From contig JAPLJF010000001.1 of the NCBI GenBank assembly GCA_026388715.1, forward strand, positions 62,001 to 126,000: a DNA stretch of 64,000 nucleotides. The letters run 5' to 3'. The notes beneath the pieces are model-generated. The model worked only from the letters and a program-made list of their open reading frames with translations, was not told where the DNA came from and ran no database searches. Origin of the DNA: Deltaproteobacteria bacterium (GTDB lineage: Bacteria; Desulfobacterota; Desulfobulbia; Desulfobulbales; Desulfocapsaceae). Positions 27,704 to 37,004 of this stretch are shown here, one piece after another. Each line of letters opens with the position of its first letter. Within the stretch, counting starts at the first letter, position 1. The position numbers were made by a program, and so were the translations under genes.

Positions 27704-27955
27704 ATGGAAAGTAATTTGATGATTGGTTTGGTTTGTATTGGCGCGGCGCTCTCTATCGGTATTGCCGGTCTGGGAGCAGGTATTGGTATTGGTAATATTG
27801 GTAACGGCGCGACCCAGGGCCTTGCCCGTAATCCTGAAGTACAGCCAAAGATGATGACCTTCATGATCCTCGGTATGGCCTTGGCTGAGTCTGTTGCAAT
27901 TTATGGTCTTGTTATCTCTCTGATCCTTTTGTTTGCAAATCCATTGATAAAATAG
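27704..27955 (+). CDS. atpE: ATP synthase F0 subunit c
   Basis: 83 residues, two helices joined by the ARNPE loop. The ion-carrying carboxylate is Glu62 in LAESVAIYGL. Ser63 and Tyr67 match sodium-type c-subunits, but the position of the sodium-ligating Gln (Q32 of Ilyobacter) is Ile29 here, which favours proton coupling. The long leader (27611-27703) ends with a strong AAGGAG-like site (ACAAGGAGAACATT), as expected for a highly translated c subunit. A strong terminator follows. Confidence 0.96.
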   Translation: MESNLMIGLVCIGAALSIGIAGLGAGIGIGNIGNGATQGLARNPEVQPKMMTFMILGMALAESVAIYGLVISLILLFANPLIK

Positions 27956-27982
27956 TATTCAGAGTCTGATCGTAACTGATCG

Positions 27983-28020
27983 TGCAAAAAGGCCACAGAG
28001 TAATCTGTGGCCTTTTTGCA
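27983..28020 (+). terminator. Intrinsic terminator after atpE
   Basis: Perfect 17-base arms TGCAAAAAGGCCACAGA (27983-27999) and complement (28004-28020) with a GTAA tetraloop; the A/T ends make it bidirectional. It ends the F0 operon 28 bases after the atpE stop. Confidence 0.9.
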
Positions 28021-28074
28021 TTTGTATTTTAATGTATTATTATCTTTTAGATTATAATTATACAAGGTTGCCTT

Positions 28075-28812
28075 ATGCATGACTGTAACAGGGAAGATGT
28101 GGTTATGCATCCGGTACGGGCCAAAAAGGAAAAAGGGCTTCCCGAGGCAGGGCTATTTTTTGTGAATCCAACTGAGGCTTCCTTTGCTGTTAACAAGATG
28201 GTCACAGAGGGCGGTAAAAAAAGATTTCTTTTTAACAGTACGCTTTGTGTGAATGATGAAGAGACCTTTTTTGTGGCTGGGCCGGCGGTTGGGGCACCCA
28301 TGGCGGTCTTGTGCATGGAGAAATTGATTGTCCTCGGGGCTATGCGTATTATCCTTGTCGGGTGGTGTGGCGCCTTGCAGCAGGTTTTAGAAGTCGGTAA
28401 TGTCTTACTACCGGGTCAGGCATTATGTGGAGAGGGGACGTCCTGGTATTATAGTAGTGATCAAGAACCGAGACCCTCCGTGGACTTGCTTGCCTGGTTA
28501 CGCGAAACACTGGATCAGAGTGGGATTGTATGGCAGGAAGGAAGGGTCTGGTCAACAGATGCCCCTTACCGTGAATCGCGGGAACTGCTTGAGCGTTTGC
28601 GTCAGGAACAGGATGTCGCTGCCATTGATATGGAGTATTCAGCCCTTTGTACAGTTGCCTACTTTCGGGGGATTGAATTTGCCGCCTGTATGCTTGTCTC
28701 TGATGAGTTATGGCAGAAACAGTGGAAACCTGGATTTGCAACGCCTGCATTTTGCCTGCGGAGTCAGAAGTTGTCGGAGTTGTTACTGCGGGCCATGGGA
28801 AACAGGAAATAG
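28075..28812 (+). CDS. Nucleoside phosphorylase-family protein (PNP/UDP type)
   Basis: 245 residues (ATG 28105 is an alternative start). Recognisable blocks of the PNP_UDP_1 family are GPAVGAPMAVLCMEKLIVLG (substrate and phosphate region), LVGWCGALQ, STDAPYRE and the sugar-binding AIDMEYSAL. It cleaves a nucleoside (uridine/purine) or a related thio-nucleoside by phosphorolysis; the exact substrate is not determinable. It is 18 bases upstream of rimO, separated by a short GGAAATAG tandem, and is likely co-transcribed. Confidence 0.82.
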   Translation: MHDCNREDVVMHPVRAKKEKGLPEAGLFFVNPTEASFAVNKMVTEGGKKRFLFNSTLCVNDEETFFVAGPAVGAPMAVLCMEKLIVLGAMRIILVGWCGALQQVLEVGNVLLPGQALCGEGTSWYYSSDQEPRPSVDLLAWLRETLDQSGIVWQEGRVWSTDAPYRESRELLERLRQEQDVAAIDMEYSALCTVAYFRGIEFAACMLVSDELWQKQWKPGFATPAFCLRSQKLSELLLRAMGNRK

Positions 28813-28830
28813 GAAATAGGAAAAATAAAT

Positions 28831-30165
28831 ATGGCAAGTTTTCACTTAATTAGTCTTGGTTGCCCTAAAAATCTGGTGGATTCAGAGCTGATGTTCGGGC
28901 TTCTGGAGCAAGCAGGCTGGGTGTTTGAAGAAGACCCGGCACGGGCGTCGGTGCTGCTTGTCAATACCTGTGGATTTATCCAGTCGGCAGTGGAAGAGGC
29001 TATTGATGAAATCCTGGAGCTATCTCTTTATAAAAAGGAAGATCCAGATAAATTACTGGTGGTTACAGGTTGTATGGTGCAACGATACCAAGAGGATCTT
29101 CTTGCTGAACTCTCAGAGGTTGATCTTTTTATTGGGACTGATGGCTTTCATCAAATAGTGCCACTGGTGGCAGCTGTGATGGCGGGAACGTTGAAGAGCA
29201 AGGTGCAGCATGTCCCTGAACGATTTCTGATGGATAGCACCATGCCCCGGCGCATTTCCACCCCTTTTTATCGATCCTGGTTGAAGATCACCGAGGGGTG
29301 TAATAACCGCTGTTCCTATTGTATGATTCCATCAATCAGGGGTGAGTTGCGGAGCAGAACCCCGGCTGATCTTGTCAAGGAGGCTGCATACCTGGAGCAG
29401 CAGGGTGTACGGGAGCTCTCACTTATCGCCCAGGATCTTACGGCCTACGGAGATGATCTGGGGGAATCCATTCATCTCGTTGCCTTGCTTAAGGCCCTGC
29501 TGGCCGGGAGCACCATCCCATGGATACGGCTTATGTATCTGTATCCTTCAGGGATTGACGAGGCGTTGCTTTCCTTGATGGCCGAGCAGCCGCGAATTGT
29601 TCCCTATATGGATATCCCGTTTCAGCATGTCAGTGATACGGTTCTCAGGCGTATGAACCGTCACTATGCAAGTGATGACCTGTATCAAGTGATTGCGCGC
29701 GTCCGGTCGTATCTCCCCAATGTGGCCTTACGTTCTACCCTGATGGTCGGTTTTCCCGGTGAAACCGATGATGACGTGAGACAACTTGAACAATTTTTAG
29801 GGGAGGCTCGACTTGATCATGTAGGTGTCTTTGCCTATGCCAATGAAGCTGGGAGTCCATCGGAACATTTTGCGCACCAATGTTCTGAGACAGAAAAGAA
29901 TGATCGTCTTGATTTTATTCTTGGGGTGCAGGCAGAGGTGTCAGAGAAAATTTTACAGAAATATGTGGGGCGAGTGGAAGCAGTGTTGGTGGAGGGGGTG
30001 AGCCGGGAAACTGATCTGCTGCTGGAGGGACGTACCCGCTTTCAGGCACCTGACATTGATGGCTGTGTTTATATCACTGATGGCAACGCCAATCCTGGAG
30101 ATATCGTTCAAGTTCGCATGAACGAAGCTCAAACCTATGATCTGGTCGGAGAAATTGTCTATTGA
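28831..30165 (+). CDS. rimO: Ribosomal protein S12 methylthiotransferase RimO
   Basis: 444 residues. The N-terminal UPF0004 domain holds three cysteines (SLGCPKN, NTCGF, TGCMVQ). The radical SAM cluster motif is EGCNNRCSYCMIPSIRG, and a C-terminal TRAM domain ends the protein. The SLGCPKN start and the S-type motif distinguish RimO from MiaB. It methylthiolates Asp88 of ribosomal protein S12. Confidence 0.96.
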   Translation: MASFHLISLGCPKNLVDSELMFGLLEQAGWVFEEDPARASVLLVNTCGFIQSAVEEAIDEILELSLYKKEDPDKLLVVTGCMVQRYQEDLLAELSEVDLFIGTDGFHQIVPLVAAVMAGTLKSKVQHVPERFLMDSTMPRRISTPFYRSWLKITEGCNNRCSYCMIPSIRGELRSRTPADLVKEAAYLEQQGVRELSLIAQDLTAYGDDLGESIHLVALLKALLAGSTIPWIRLMYLYPSGIDEALLSLMAEQPRIVPYMDIPFQHVSDTVLRRMNRHYASDDLYQVIARVRSYLPNVALRSTLMVGFPGETDDDVRQLEQFLGEARLDHVGVFAYANEAGSPSEHFAHQCSETEKNDRLDFILGVQAEVSEKILQKYVGRVEAVLVEGVSRETDLLLEGRTRFQAPDIDGCVYITDGNANPGDIVQVRMNEAQTYDLVGEIVY

Positions 30166-30210
30166 TGGGTCTTTGAGGAAGGGGGGCAGTCTCCCTTGTT
30201 TGGCCCCTTA

Positions 30211-30498
30211 TTATTTTTTGCCGTGCGAGTTGACCTGTTCCCGTAACTCTTTCCCTACCTTGAAAAAAGGGAGCTTTTTAGGGGCAACTTCTATTTTTTT
30301 GCCACTTTTCGGATTGCGTCCTTCATACGAGCGGTAATGCTTGATCACAAAACTGCCGAAGCCGCGAATCTCAATATTATCTCCTTTCGCCAAGGCCGCA
30401 ATCATCGTTTCGATAATAGTATTGGTGACTGCTGCCGCCTCGCGATGAGGAAGATCAACTTCTTGGGCCAGGGTTTCAATAAGTTCTGATTTGTTCAT
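30211..30498 (-). CDS. ihfB: Integration host factor beta-like / HU-family DNA-binding protein
   Basis: 95 residues of the HU/IHF fold. MNKSELIETLAQEV at the N-terminus, the conserved IRGFGSFVIKHY and the DNA-intercalating arm GRNPKSGKKIEV favour the IHF-beta branch. It bends DNA as a dimer for transcription, recombination and nucleoid structure. Convergent with rimO. Confidence 0.92.
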   Translation of the reverse strand: MNKSELIETLAQEVDLPHREAAAVTNTIIETMIAALAKGDNIEIRGFGSFVIKHYRSYEGRNPKSGKKIEVAPKKLPFFKVGKELREQVNSHGKK

Positions 30499-30684
30499 GT
30501 TTTACTCCTGTGAATGCGGTTGTTGTCGTGTTGTGAAAAAGTTTGGAGTGAAAGGTTGATAGCCGCACAAAAATACTGTCTTTTCAGGGTTGTTTGCAGC
30601 ATATTTCACCTTGAAAAGATGAGTGAGAAAACTTTATTTTATCCCTGCAAGATGGTTTAGCTGTTGTTTAGTAATCGTGATCGG

Positions 30685-30792
30685 CATAAAGAGGTGTAAC
30701 GAAAAGGTTAGATCGCTCTTCATCTCTCAAGGGCATTCGGGACATCCATCCATGGCCTGCGAAAGGTAATGGTTATTTCGTAACGACTCCTG
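30685..30792 (-). repeat. Dispersed palindromic repeat, copy 5, with an expanded centre
   Basis: The outer arms match the family (CATAAAGAGGTGTAACGAAA at 30685-30704 and ATTTCGTAACGACTCCTGA at 30774-30792), but the centre is about 70 bases instead of ~20. It holds ~45 extra bases including a GGCATTCGGGACATCCATCC stretch. Read on the minus strand the left end matches copies 3 and 4 through AATAACCATTAC. It lies between the ihfB promoter region and the 3' end of the pseudouridine synthase gene. The rest of 30499-30819 shows no gene. Confidence 0.8.
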
Positions 30793-30819
30793 AATCTTTA
30801 ACTGTTTAAGTTTAATCAA

Positions 30820-31563
30820 CTATTTGTTGCTTTGTAAAGGAATTTTCTTGATAAAGATTTTTTTAAGATCTTCCGGGGTGAGAATACGATATTTCCCTGT
30901 TAAGAGTCCCTGGAGAAAGAGGTGACCATAGGCAATGCGTTTCAGGTGGAAAACAGGATGGCCAATGGCCTGGAACATCTTTCTTACCTGGCGTTTTCTC
31001 CCTTCATGGATGGTGATCCTGAGAGTGGTTGTCCCGGTTTGTCTGGTGATAATCATAACCTTGGCCGGGGCCGTCTTTTTTCCTTCCAGGAGGATGCCTT
31101 GCTCCAGTTTCTGGAGTATTTTTTCTGATGGTAGGCCTAATACCTGCGCCTCATAAGTTTTTGTGACCTCATGACTGGGGTGTTGAATTTTCTGGGCCAG
31201 ATCCCCATCGTTGGTGAGGATCAGGGCTCCTTCGGTATCCAGGTCCAGTCGTCCAACCGGGAACAGACGAGTGTTGATGCCATGGAGCAGGGAGGTGACA
31301 ATGGGACGGCCCTGGGGATCTGACAGGGTGGTCACATAGCCCTGCGGCTTGTTGAGCAGGACATAGAGAAGATCGTCATGGGGGGTGACAACCTTGCCGT
31401 CCAGACATATCTTCTGCCTGTCCGGGTTGATCTGCACTCCCATGGCGGTGACTACCTCGCCATCCACCGTTATTCTTCCCTGAGTTATTATCTCTTCTGC
31501 CTTTCGTCTGGAGGCAATGCCACACCCGGCAAGATACTTCTGTAAACGGACTGTTTCGCTCAT
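30820..31563 (-). CDS. rluB: rRNA pseudouridine synthase, RluB/RsuA family
   Basis: 247 residues. The N-terminal S4 RNA-binding domain is RLQKYLAGCGIASRRKAEEI, and the catalytic Asp lies in GRLDLDTEGALILTNDGDL. RKRQVRKMFQAIGHPV is typical of the RluB/RluE/RsuA group. It probably modifies U2605 of 23S rRNA. Its start overlaps the stop of the upstream UbiD-family gene by 4 bases. Confidence 0.92.
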   Translation of the reverse strand: MSETVRLQKYLAGCGIASRRKAEEIITQGRITVDGEVVTAMGVQINPDRQKICLDGKVVTPHDDLLYVLLNKPQGYVTTLSDPQGRPIVTSLLHGINTRLFPVGRLDLDTEGALILTNDGDLAQKIQHPSHEVTKTYEAQVLGLPSEKILQKLEQGILLEGKKTAPAKVMIITRQTGTTTLRITIHEGRKRQVRKMFQAIGHPVFHLKRIAYGHLFLQGLLTGKYRILTPEDLKKIFIKKIPLQSNK

Positions 31564-33338
31564 CGGAGGTTTGGGGGCAGCAGGCTGTGGATGCGTTGGT
31601 CGACCAGTGTTTTGGTGGCCTCATCGACTTCGAGAACGTCGGTGTACCAGGGTTTCAGCCGGCAGTCAAAGACGATGGGCGGGGTCAGACCAACATGGAA
31701 TCGCTGCAAAGTGGTGGCCGCGCCATGGATATCGGCGGCCGGTTCAAAACGGGTGAACAGGGTCCAGAGGAATTCCTGCATGGAGCAGGTGGCATCTGTG
31801 CTGTTATCAACCAGTATGATGACTGGCCATCTTGCCAATCCTTCCCATTGGCAAAGCTGTGCCGCCAGTTCTGGTGTTTCCTGGTACGTACTCCCCTGGA
31901 GAACCAGAGTTCCGGGCATGAAGACTACTGGTCGTGCACAGGAAGGGGGCAGCGTGCCTGAAAATGAGCCAGGCAATTCCCGTTTTTTTTCTTTTCCCAG
32001 TCCCATCATCATCGCCTTGGATCCCTTGTTGACCGATGGTCCGGTGTAATCAAGGGTATCCTGGGAGACATTGGCAAAGACAAAAAGGTCATGGTCCCAC
32101 TCGATTCGTTCCAGGACATGGAGCCACAGTTTACGGAAATCAGTGATATCAATATCGCCATCGGTGATGATGAGAAATTTGGTCAGGGAGAGCTGACCCT
32201 CTCCGAGGATCCTCAGGCCGCAGGCAAAGGCCTCGCGTGGATAGCGGTCTTGGACCCGGGCTGCGGCCAGACAGTGAAATCCGGTCTCACCAAAGGTCTT
32301 CAGCTCTTTTACTCCCTTCATGACCAAGGGAAAGAGCGGGGAGAGCAGTTCCTGCAGGAAGTCACCAATAAAAAAGTCCTCCTGCTTGGGGCGGCCGACG
32401 ATGGTCGCCGGATAAATGGCCTTGTGGCGATGATAGAGGTGGCTGACCTGGAAAATGGGATAGTCATGCTGCAGGGAATTATATCCATAATGATCGCCAA
32501 AGGGGCCTTCCGGACGCCGGATATGGGGCGGGACTTTGCCTTTGATGGCAAATTCGGCGTTGGCCACCAGCCGATGTCCACCTTTGGGGTCAGCGACCAT
32601 CTCCAGCTTTTTGCCCATGAGCAGGGAAGTGAACATCAGTTCGGGGATATCTTCCGGCAGGGGGGCAATGGCTGCGAGCATGAGGGCCGGTGGCCCGCCG
32701 ATGTATAGGGTAAGGGGCAGGACTTGATTTAATTTCTCGGCTTCATGGTAGTGGTAGCCGCCCCCTTTATGGATCTGCCAGTGGATGCCTGTGGTGGTGT
32801 CATCGTGACGCTGGATGCGATACATGCCAAGGTTATGGCCCCTGCCGTCCGGGTGTTCGGTATAAACAAGGGGCAGGGTGACAAAGGGGCCGCCGTCGCT
32901 CTTCCAGGAGGTGAGCATGGGCAGGCTGCTCAAACGAGCAGGGCTTTGACAGTTTTCCAGGATTACGCCTTTGCGGGTCTCTTTCAGGCCGATTTTTAAT
33001 CCTTCCGTGAACAGGTGCCGATTGTCCCATAGCTTCTTCATCTTCAGGGGCATGATGGTTTCGGTAAGCTGCACCAGGTCGCGGACAAATTGTTGTGGCC
33101 TGCGGCCAAAGGCAAGCTCAAGACGTTTAGCCGTGCCAAAGAGATTGGTCACCACGGGAAAAACACTGCCCTTGACCTTGGTGAAGAGTAAGGCTGGCCC
33201 CTGTCTGGCAATAACACGGCGATGAATCTCGGCGATCTCCAGATACGGATCAACCTCTTGATCGATAACGAGCAGATCCCCTTCTTGCTTGAGCAGGTTG
33301 AGAAAACTGCGCAGGTCATACAGGGTCGCATCGGTCAT
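31560..33338 (-). CDS. UbiD-family prenylated-FMN decarboxylase (menaquinone biosynthesis type)
   Basis: 592 residues, UbiD fold throughout (LRSFLNLLKQEGDLLVIDQE, FPVVTNLFGTAKRLE, TGIHWQIHKGGGYHY, IRRPEGPFGDHYGYNSLQHD with the catalytic Glu/Arg region). The ~600-residue length and long C-terminal extension match decarboxylases annotated for menaquinone biosynthesis by the futalosine route rather than E. coli UbiD (~500). It needs prenyl-FMN from a UbiX homologue, not seen here. It is in one run with the small His-rich gene (3-base gap) and rluB. Confidence 0.9.
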   Translation of the reverse strand: MTDATLYDLRSFLNLLKQEGDLLVIDQEVDPYLEIAEIHRRVIARQGPALLFTKVKGSVFPVVTNLFGTAKRLELAFGRRPQQFVRDLVQLTETIMPLKMKKLWDNRHLFTEGLKIGLKETRKGVILENCQSPARLSSLPMLTSWKSDGGPFVTLPLVYTEHPDGRGHNLGMYRIQRHDDTTTGIHWQIHKGGGYHYHEAEKLNQVLPLTLYIGGPPALMLAAIAPLPEDIPELMFTSLLMGKKLEMVADPKGGHRLVANAEFAIKGKVPPHIRRPEGPFGDHYGYNSLQHDYPIFQVSHLYHRHKAIYPATIVGRPKQEDFFIGDFLQELLSPLFPLVMKGVKELKTFGETGFHCLAAARVQDRYPREAFACGLRILGEGQLSLTKFLIITDGDIDITDFRKLWLHVLERIEWDHDLFVFANVSQDTLDYTGPSVNKGSKAMMMGLGKEKKRELPGSFSGTLPPSCARPVVFMPGTLVLQGSTYQETPELAAQLCQWEGLARWPVIILVDNSTDATCSMQEFLWTLFTRFEPAADIHGAATTLQRFHVGLTPPIVFDCRLKPWYTDVLEVDEATKTLVDQRIHSLLPPNLR

Positions 33339-33341
33339 GAT

Positions 33342-33599
33342 TTATGCTTTTCCTTGTGGATGATGCGGGTGGCAGTGCTCGTCCTGGAGGAACAGACGAT
33401 GGTATTCCTCTTCGCTGAGATTACGCTTGAGAAGGCCCGTGAAAAAGTTGACAAAGGCATGGATCTCCTGTTCGGAGAGACGTTGGCTCAGAAGATCAGC
33501 AAATTCCTGTCTGCCTGCAAGTTGCAGAAAACAGGAGAGTGATTGCTGATCCAGTTGCTGGTTCAGGCCAAAACAAATCTGATTAGAGTCAAGGGTCAT
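33342..33599 (-). CDS. Small protein with His/Cys-rich tail, function unknown
   Basis: 85 residues, mainly helical, ending with DEHCHPHHPQGKA, a possible metal-binding tail. Three bases separate it from the UbiD-family gene downstream, and I infer one operon. No family is recognised. The tight spacing makes it a credible gene despite its length. Confidence 0.65.
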   Translation of the reverse strand: MTLDSNQICFGLNQQLDQQSLSCFLQLAGRQEFADLLSQRLSEQEIHAFVNFFTGLLKRNLSEEEYHRLFLQDEHCHPHHPQGKA

Positions 33600-33690
33600 A
33601 ATGGGACAACGTGATCGGTGATGTCAATGAGCTGCATGGAGCAGGAGATAGTAATTGTGATGTTTTCCGGTGACGTGGAACCCTCAGCAT

Positions 33691-33726
33691 AAAAAAAAGC
33701 AGACACGGTTGGTGTCTGCTTTTTTT
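33691..33726 (-). terminator. Intrinsic terminator of the glycine-zipper lipoprotein gene
   Basis: AAAAAAAAGCAGACAC and its complement GTGTCTGCTTTTTT form a strong stem with a five-base loop, 28 bases after the lipoprotein stop on the minus strand. The flanking A- and T-runs make it usable in both directions. Confidence 0.88.
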
Positions 33727-33753
33727 ATACTTTTTAAGCCCTTTCGGGGACGA

Positions 33754-34200
33754 TTATTGGTTCTGTAACTGCCAGTGACCATTGTCGTCCCGGCAGGCTG
33801 TAGAGTAGGTTCTTTCGGTCTTTCCATCAATAACAGCGATGATCTCTGCCTGTCTACATGGTCTGCGTGTCGCAGGATCAGAGTAGGCTGGCTGGGGCCT
33901 TACTTCATAGCTGTTGCCGCTGTCAGGATTGCGCCAGGAAGTGGTTTGCCCGGAGGTCCCTCGTTCATAGGCATGATTGAGCTGCTCCCGGTCATATTTG
34001 TCCATCTCGTTGCCTACCATGTAACCAAGCGCGCCGCCGACCGCCGCGCCAATAAGAGTGGCCTCGGTGTTATGGCCAATAGCCTGTCCGACAAGCGCGC
34101 CGCCAATAGCGCCAGCGCCAGCGCCAGTTTGACCTTTGGTGGCACAGGAGGATGCGAAGATAGAGCAAAGGAGCAATATACTGAGAAACATTTTATTCAT
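33754..34200 (-). CDS. Glycine-zipper outer-membrane lipoprotein (17 kDa surface-antigen-like)
   Basis: 148 residues from ATG 34200; the frame allows three more. Lipoprotein signal MNKMFLSILLLCSIFASSC with the lipobox Cys. A glycine-zipper follows (GAGAGAIGGALVGQAIG and GAAVGGALGYMVGNEMD), then an RxCR..ViDGk.e domain of the surface-antigen type (RRPCRQAEIIAVIDGKTERT). Probably anchored to the outer membrane; it may support envelope integrity. Monocistronic with its own terminator. Confidence 0.87.
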   Translation of the reverse strand: MNKMFLSILLLCSIFASSCATKGQTGAGAGAIGGALVGQAIGHNTEATLIGAAVGGALGYMVGNEMDKYDREQLNHAYERGTSGQTTSWRNPDSGNSYEVRPQPAYSDPATRRPCRQAEIIAVIDGKTERTYSTACRDDNGHWQLQNQ

Positions 34201-34411
34201 CACGGGCACCTCCTAAGGTGTATGGGCTGAGATTGGAGAAAATAGTTTTATAAATAACGGTGTTGTAAAGAGTGAACCTACAAGAAAGAGCTGAATATTT
34301 ATTATTGATTAGTCTAAAAATAATCATCCATGGTGAGGGTTGTCAATGTTTATTTATACAGCCATTGGTACATTTATTTGCTTCTCAAGTAACAAGAGGG
34401 TATTATTTTCT

Positions 34412-34469
34412 TAAAAGCCGTTACGAAAGAACTTGTCTCTTTCTTACTATTTCGTTACGGCTTCTTGTG
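34412..34469 (+). repeat. Dispersed palindromic repeat, copy 6
   Basis: Left arm AAAAGCCGTTACGAAAG and right arm TATTTCGTTACGGCTTCTTG around a ~22-base centre. It is a diverged copy lying 103 bases upstream of the delta-60 surface-protein start. The remaining 34210-34571 sequence is AT-rich with no gene I can support. Confidence 0.8.
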
Positions 34470-34571
34470 TCGTTTCGGCCACTCAGAAGGCCATGTTATT
34501 TGTTTACAACGAGTGAGCTGTTGTCCTGTCAATCCATATGAAAAATGTATGCAATATCAGAGGAGATTGTG

Positions 34572-36926
34572 ATGGATAATAAAATTGCCAAATTTTATAT
34601 GCCGTGTCTTTTTTTCTTTACTTTTTTGTTTCATTGCTCGTTTGTTTCCGCTTTGACCCTCGACGCTTCATTTGGCAAAAATGGTCTTGTCACAACACGA
34701 GTGGGACATTATGTGGACAAGGCGCAATCCGTTGTTGTTCAGCCGGATGGCAAGATCCTGGTTGCTGGTTCTTCGTCGAATAACTCAAATCTTGATTTTG
34801 CCTTAGTGCGTTACCTGCCAGATGGCAGTCTCGACACCTCTTTTCATGGAAATGGTCAAGTTGTGACCGTGGTCGGCAGTGGTGATGATGCGGCCCTTGG
34901 TATTGCGCTTCAGAATGATGGCAAGATCGTTACCTGCGGCTATACCTTTAATGGTCAGGATCGTGATTTTGCTCTGTTGCGCTTTACCGGAAATGGTGAC
35001 CTGGATACTGATTTCGGGGTGAACGGGATCGTCACTTTGCCTGTTGGCAGCGGTAATGATACTGCCGCTGCGGTTACCATTCAGGCTGATGGCACAATTT
35101 TGGTAGCAGGATCGGTTGAGGAATCTGCCGGTAAAGTTGGGGCCTTGGTGCGTTTTTTCCCCAATGGATCTTTAGACTATTCTTTTGGCAAGGCAGGTGT
35201 GGTGTTTGTTGATGTCGGGAGTAATGCTGAAATTGCCGCCATGGCAATCCAGAAAGACAAGAGCATTGTTCTGACGGGTTCCTATGAAGAAAAGGAGCAG
35301 CGAAAGGTCTTGCTGGTACGCCTTCTTCCTGACGGTTTGCCTGATACCGGATTTGGTGTTGATGGAGTCGCGGAGACCCTGGAGGGCACAAGAGCTAGCA
35401 CGGGCAATGGTTTGTGGCTGCAGGGAGATGGGGCTATTCTGGTTGCCGGTTCTGTTGGCCCGGAAAAAAAACAGGATATTGCCCTGTTTCAATTTACCAA
35501 AGAGGGCAGGCTCAACCGCGATTTTGGCGGGGGAACCGGTATGCTCAGCTATGATAAAAATGGCGAGGATGATGTTGGTTACGGTGTGTTTGCCAATTCA
35601 ACCACTCTTTTTGTTACCGGTTATACAACAGTGAATGGTCTGCGTGATCTGATCCTTCTTCAATACCCCTTGACACAAAATTCTCAGTCAGAATTCTCCG
35701 TTGTGACTACCGGAGTAAGCCAGTTTGATGGTGTTGCGTATGCATTGGCCTCCCAGGATAGTGATAAACTCATTAGTGTCGGGTTCAGTGAAGAGAGTGG
35801 CATCAGCAGTTTTGTTCTGGCCCGCTATACGGGAAAAGAAGTGATTGAGAGCAAAGCAGGGAATTCAGAATCAGGAGCTCCATTTATTCTCACAACAGCT
35901 ATTACAGAAATCACCAGAGTTGGTTGTTTTACTGGCGGGGAGATTAAAAAGGTCACCGGGCTGACGTTTGCCAGCAGGGGAGTTGTCTATTCCATTGCTC
36001 CTTATCCGGTATTGACATCCGGTGGCACCGATGGCACTAATGATACTACAGCGCCTACACTATCAAACCCTGTGCCAGCCCTTGGCGCCGTACTCAATGC
36101 TGGCACGTCAGAAATGACAATATCTCTCAGTACAGACGAGAATGCGCAATGTCGATATTCTGCCGTAACTGGAACCGCATATCTTTCCATGATTCCATTT
36201 GAGACTACAGGAGGAATAACACATTCAACACTGATCACTGGTTTGCAAAACGGAACATCTTACAGTTATTCTGTAAAATGTGAAGATCAGTCAGGCAATA
36301 TCAACACCTCGGATTATGTAATGAACTTCTCTGTTGCGCAAACAGGAGCCAAGGCAATTTCTTCTTCGGCAAAGACTACAAGTACATCAGAAAGTATACT
36401 AAGCAGCAGTAAATCTGCAGTCACAACAGTTGGAGCCACAACTGCTGCGACAGAGGGATCAACCAGTAACGGAGCCGGTACCGGTCATTATTCCAGTATT
36501 CTTAGTGGGTTGACCCCGGGAACACACTATTATGTCAGGGCCTATGGGGTTACTTCGGACAATATTGTTTATTATGGCAATCAACTTGATTTTGAGACCA
36601 AAGATGCCTGCTTTATCGCAACGGCTGCTTATGGTTCTCTTCTCGATCCCCATGTTCAAATCCTACGTCTTTTCAGGGATAAATACCTGTCGAATAATGA
36701 GTCAGGCAGAATGTTTGTACGTCTCTATTATCACTATTCGCCGCAGGTTGCTGAGTTTATTGCGGCGCAACCTGCCCTGCGTTTGATCGTTCGTATCTTT
36801 CTCTTTCCTCTAATTATATGCGGTTATATAGCTGTCCATGCAGGGATAACAGTCATGTGTATGGCAATGCTTGCAGTATTGGGAACAGTGGTGGTAGGTC
36901 GCAAGATGATTTATCTGAAAAAATAG
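34572..36926 (+). CDS. Secreted delta-60 repeat protein with CFI-box C-terminus
   Basis: 784 residues from ATG 34572 (GAGGAGATTGTG upstream). A signal peptide ends at FVSA. At least six delta-60 repeats of about 50 residues follow (patterns PDGKILVAGSS, DFALVRYLPDGSLDTSF, FGVNGIVTLPVG). These predict a beta-propeller-like fold from ~25 to 430. A fibronectin-III-like domain follows at ~490-590, then a Ser/Thr linker. The C-terminus has the CFI-box (CFIATAAYGS near residue 680) plus two hydrophobic segments and a basic end, a sorting/anchoring tail known from delta-proteobacterial surface proteins. It is a candidate substrate of the T2SS encoded here. Confidence 0.87.
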   Translation: MDNKIAKFYMPCLFFFTFLFHCSFVSALTLDASFGKNGLVTTRVGHYVDKAQSVVVQPDGKILVAGSSSNNSNLDFALVRYLPDGSLDTSFHGNGQVVTVVGSGDDAALGIALQNDGKIVTCGYTFNGQDRDFALLRFTGNGDLDTDFGVNGIVTLPVGSGNDTAAAVTIQADGTILVAGSVEESAGKVGALVRFFPNGSLDYSFGKAGVVFVDVGSNAEIAAMAIQKDKSIVLTGSYEEKEQRKVLLVRLLPDGLPDTGFGVDGVAETLEGTRASTGNGLWLQGDGAILVAGSVGPEKKQDIALFQFTKEGRLNRDFGGGTGMLSYDKNGEDDVGYGVFANSTTLFVTGYTTVNGLRDLILLQYPLTQNSQSEFSVVTTGVSQFDGVAYALASQDSDKLISVGFSEESGISSFVLARYTGKEVIESKAGNSESGAPFILTTAITEITRVGCFTGGEIKKVTGLTFASRGVVYSIAPYPVLTSGGTDGTNDTTAPTLSNPVPALGAVLNAGTSEMTISLSTDENAQCRYSAVTGTAYLSMIPFETTGGITHSTLITGLQNGTSYSYSVKCEDQSGNINTSDYVMNFSVAQTGAKAISSSAKTTSTSESILSSSKSAVTTVGATTAATEGSTSNGAGTGHYSSILSGLTPGTHYYVRAYGVTSDNIVYYGNQLDFETKDACFIATAAYGSLLDPHVQILRLFRDKYLSNNESGRMFVRLYYHYSPQVAEFIAAQPALRLIVRIFLFPLIICGYIAVHAGITVMCMAMLAVLGTVVVGRKMIYLKK

Positions 36927-37004
36927 CCTTATCCACACTCTCTGGCTTGAAAGAAGAAAAGTGTTGAGAATAGAAGAAGGGAAAGGGTGTAAGGGAAAAC
37001 AGGT

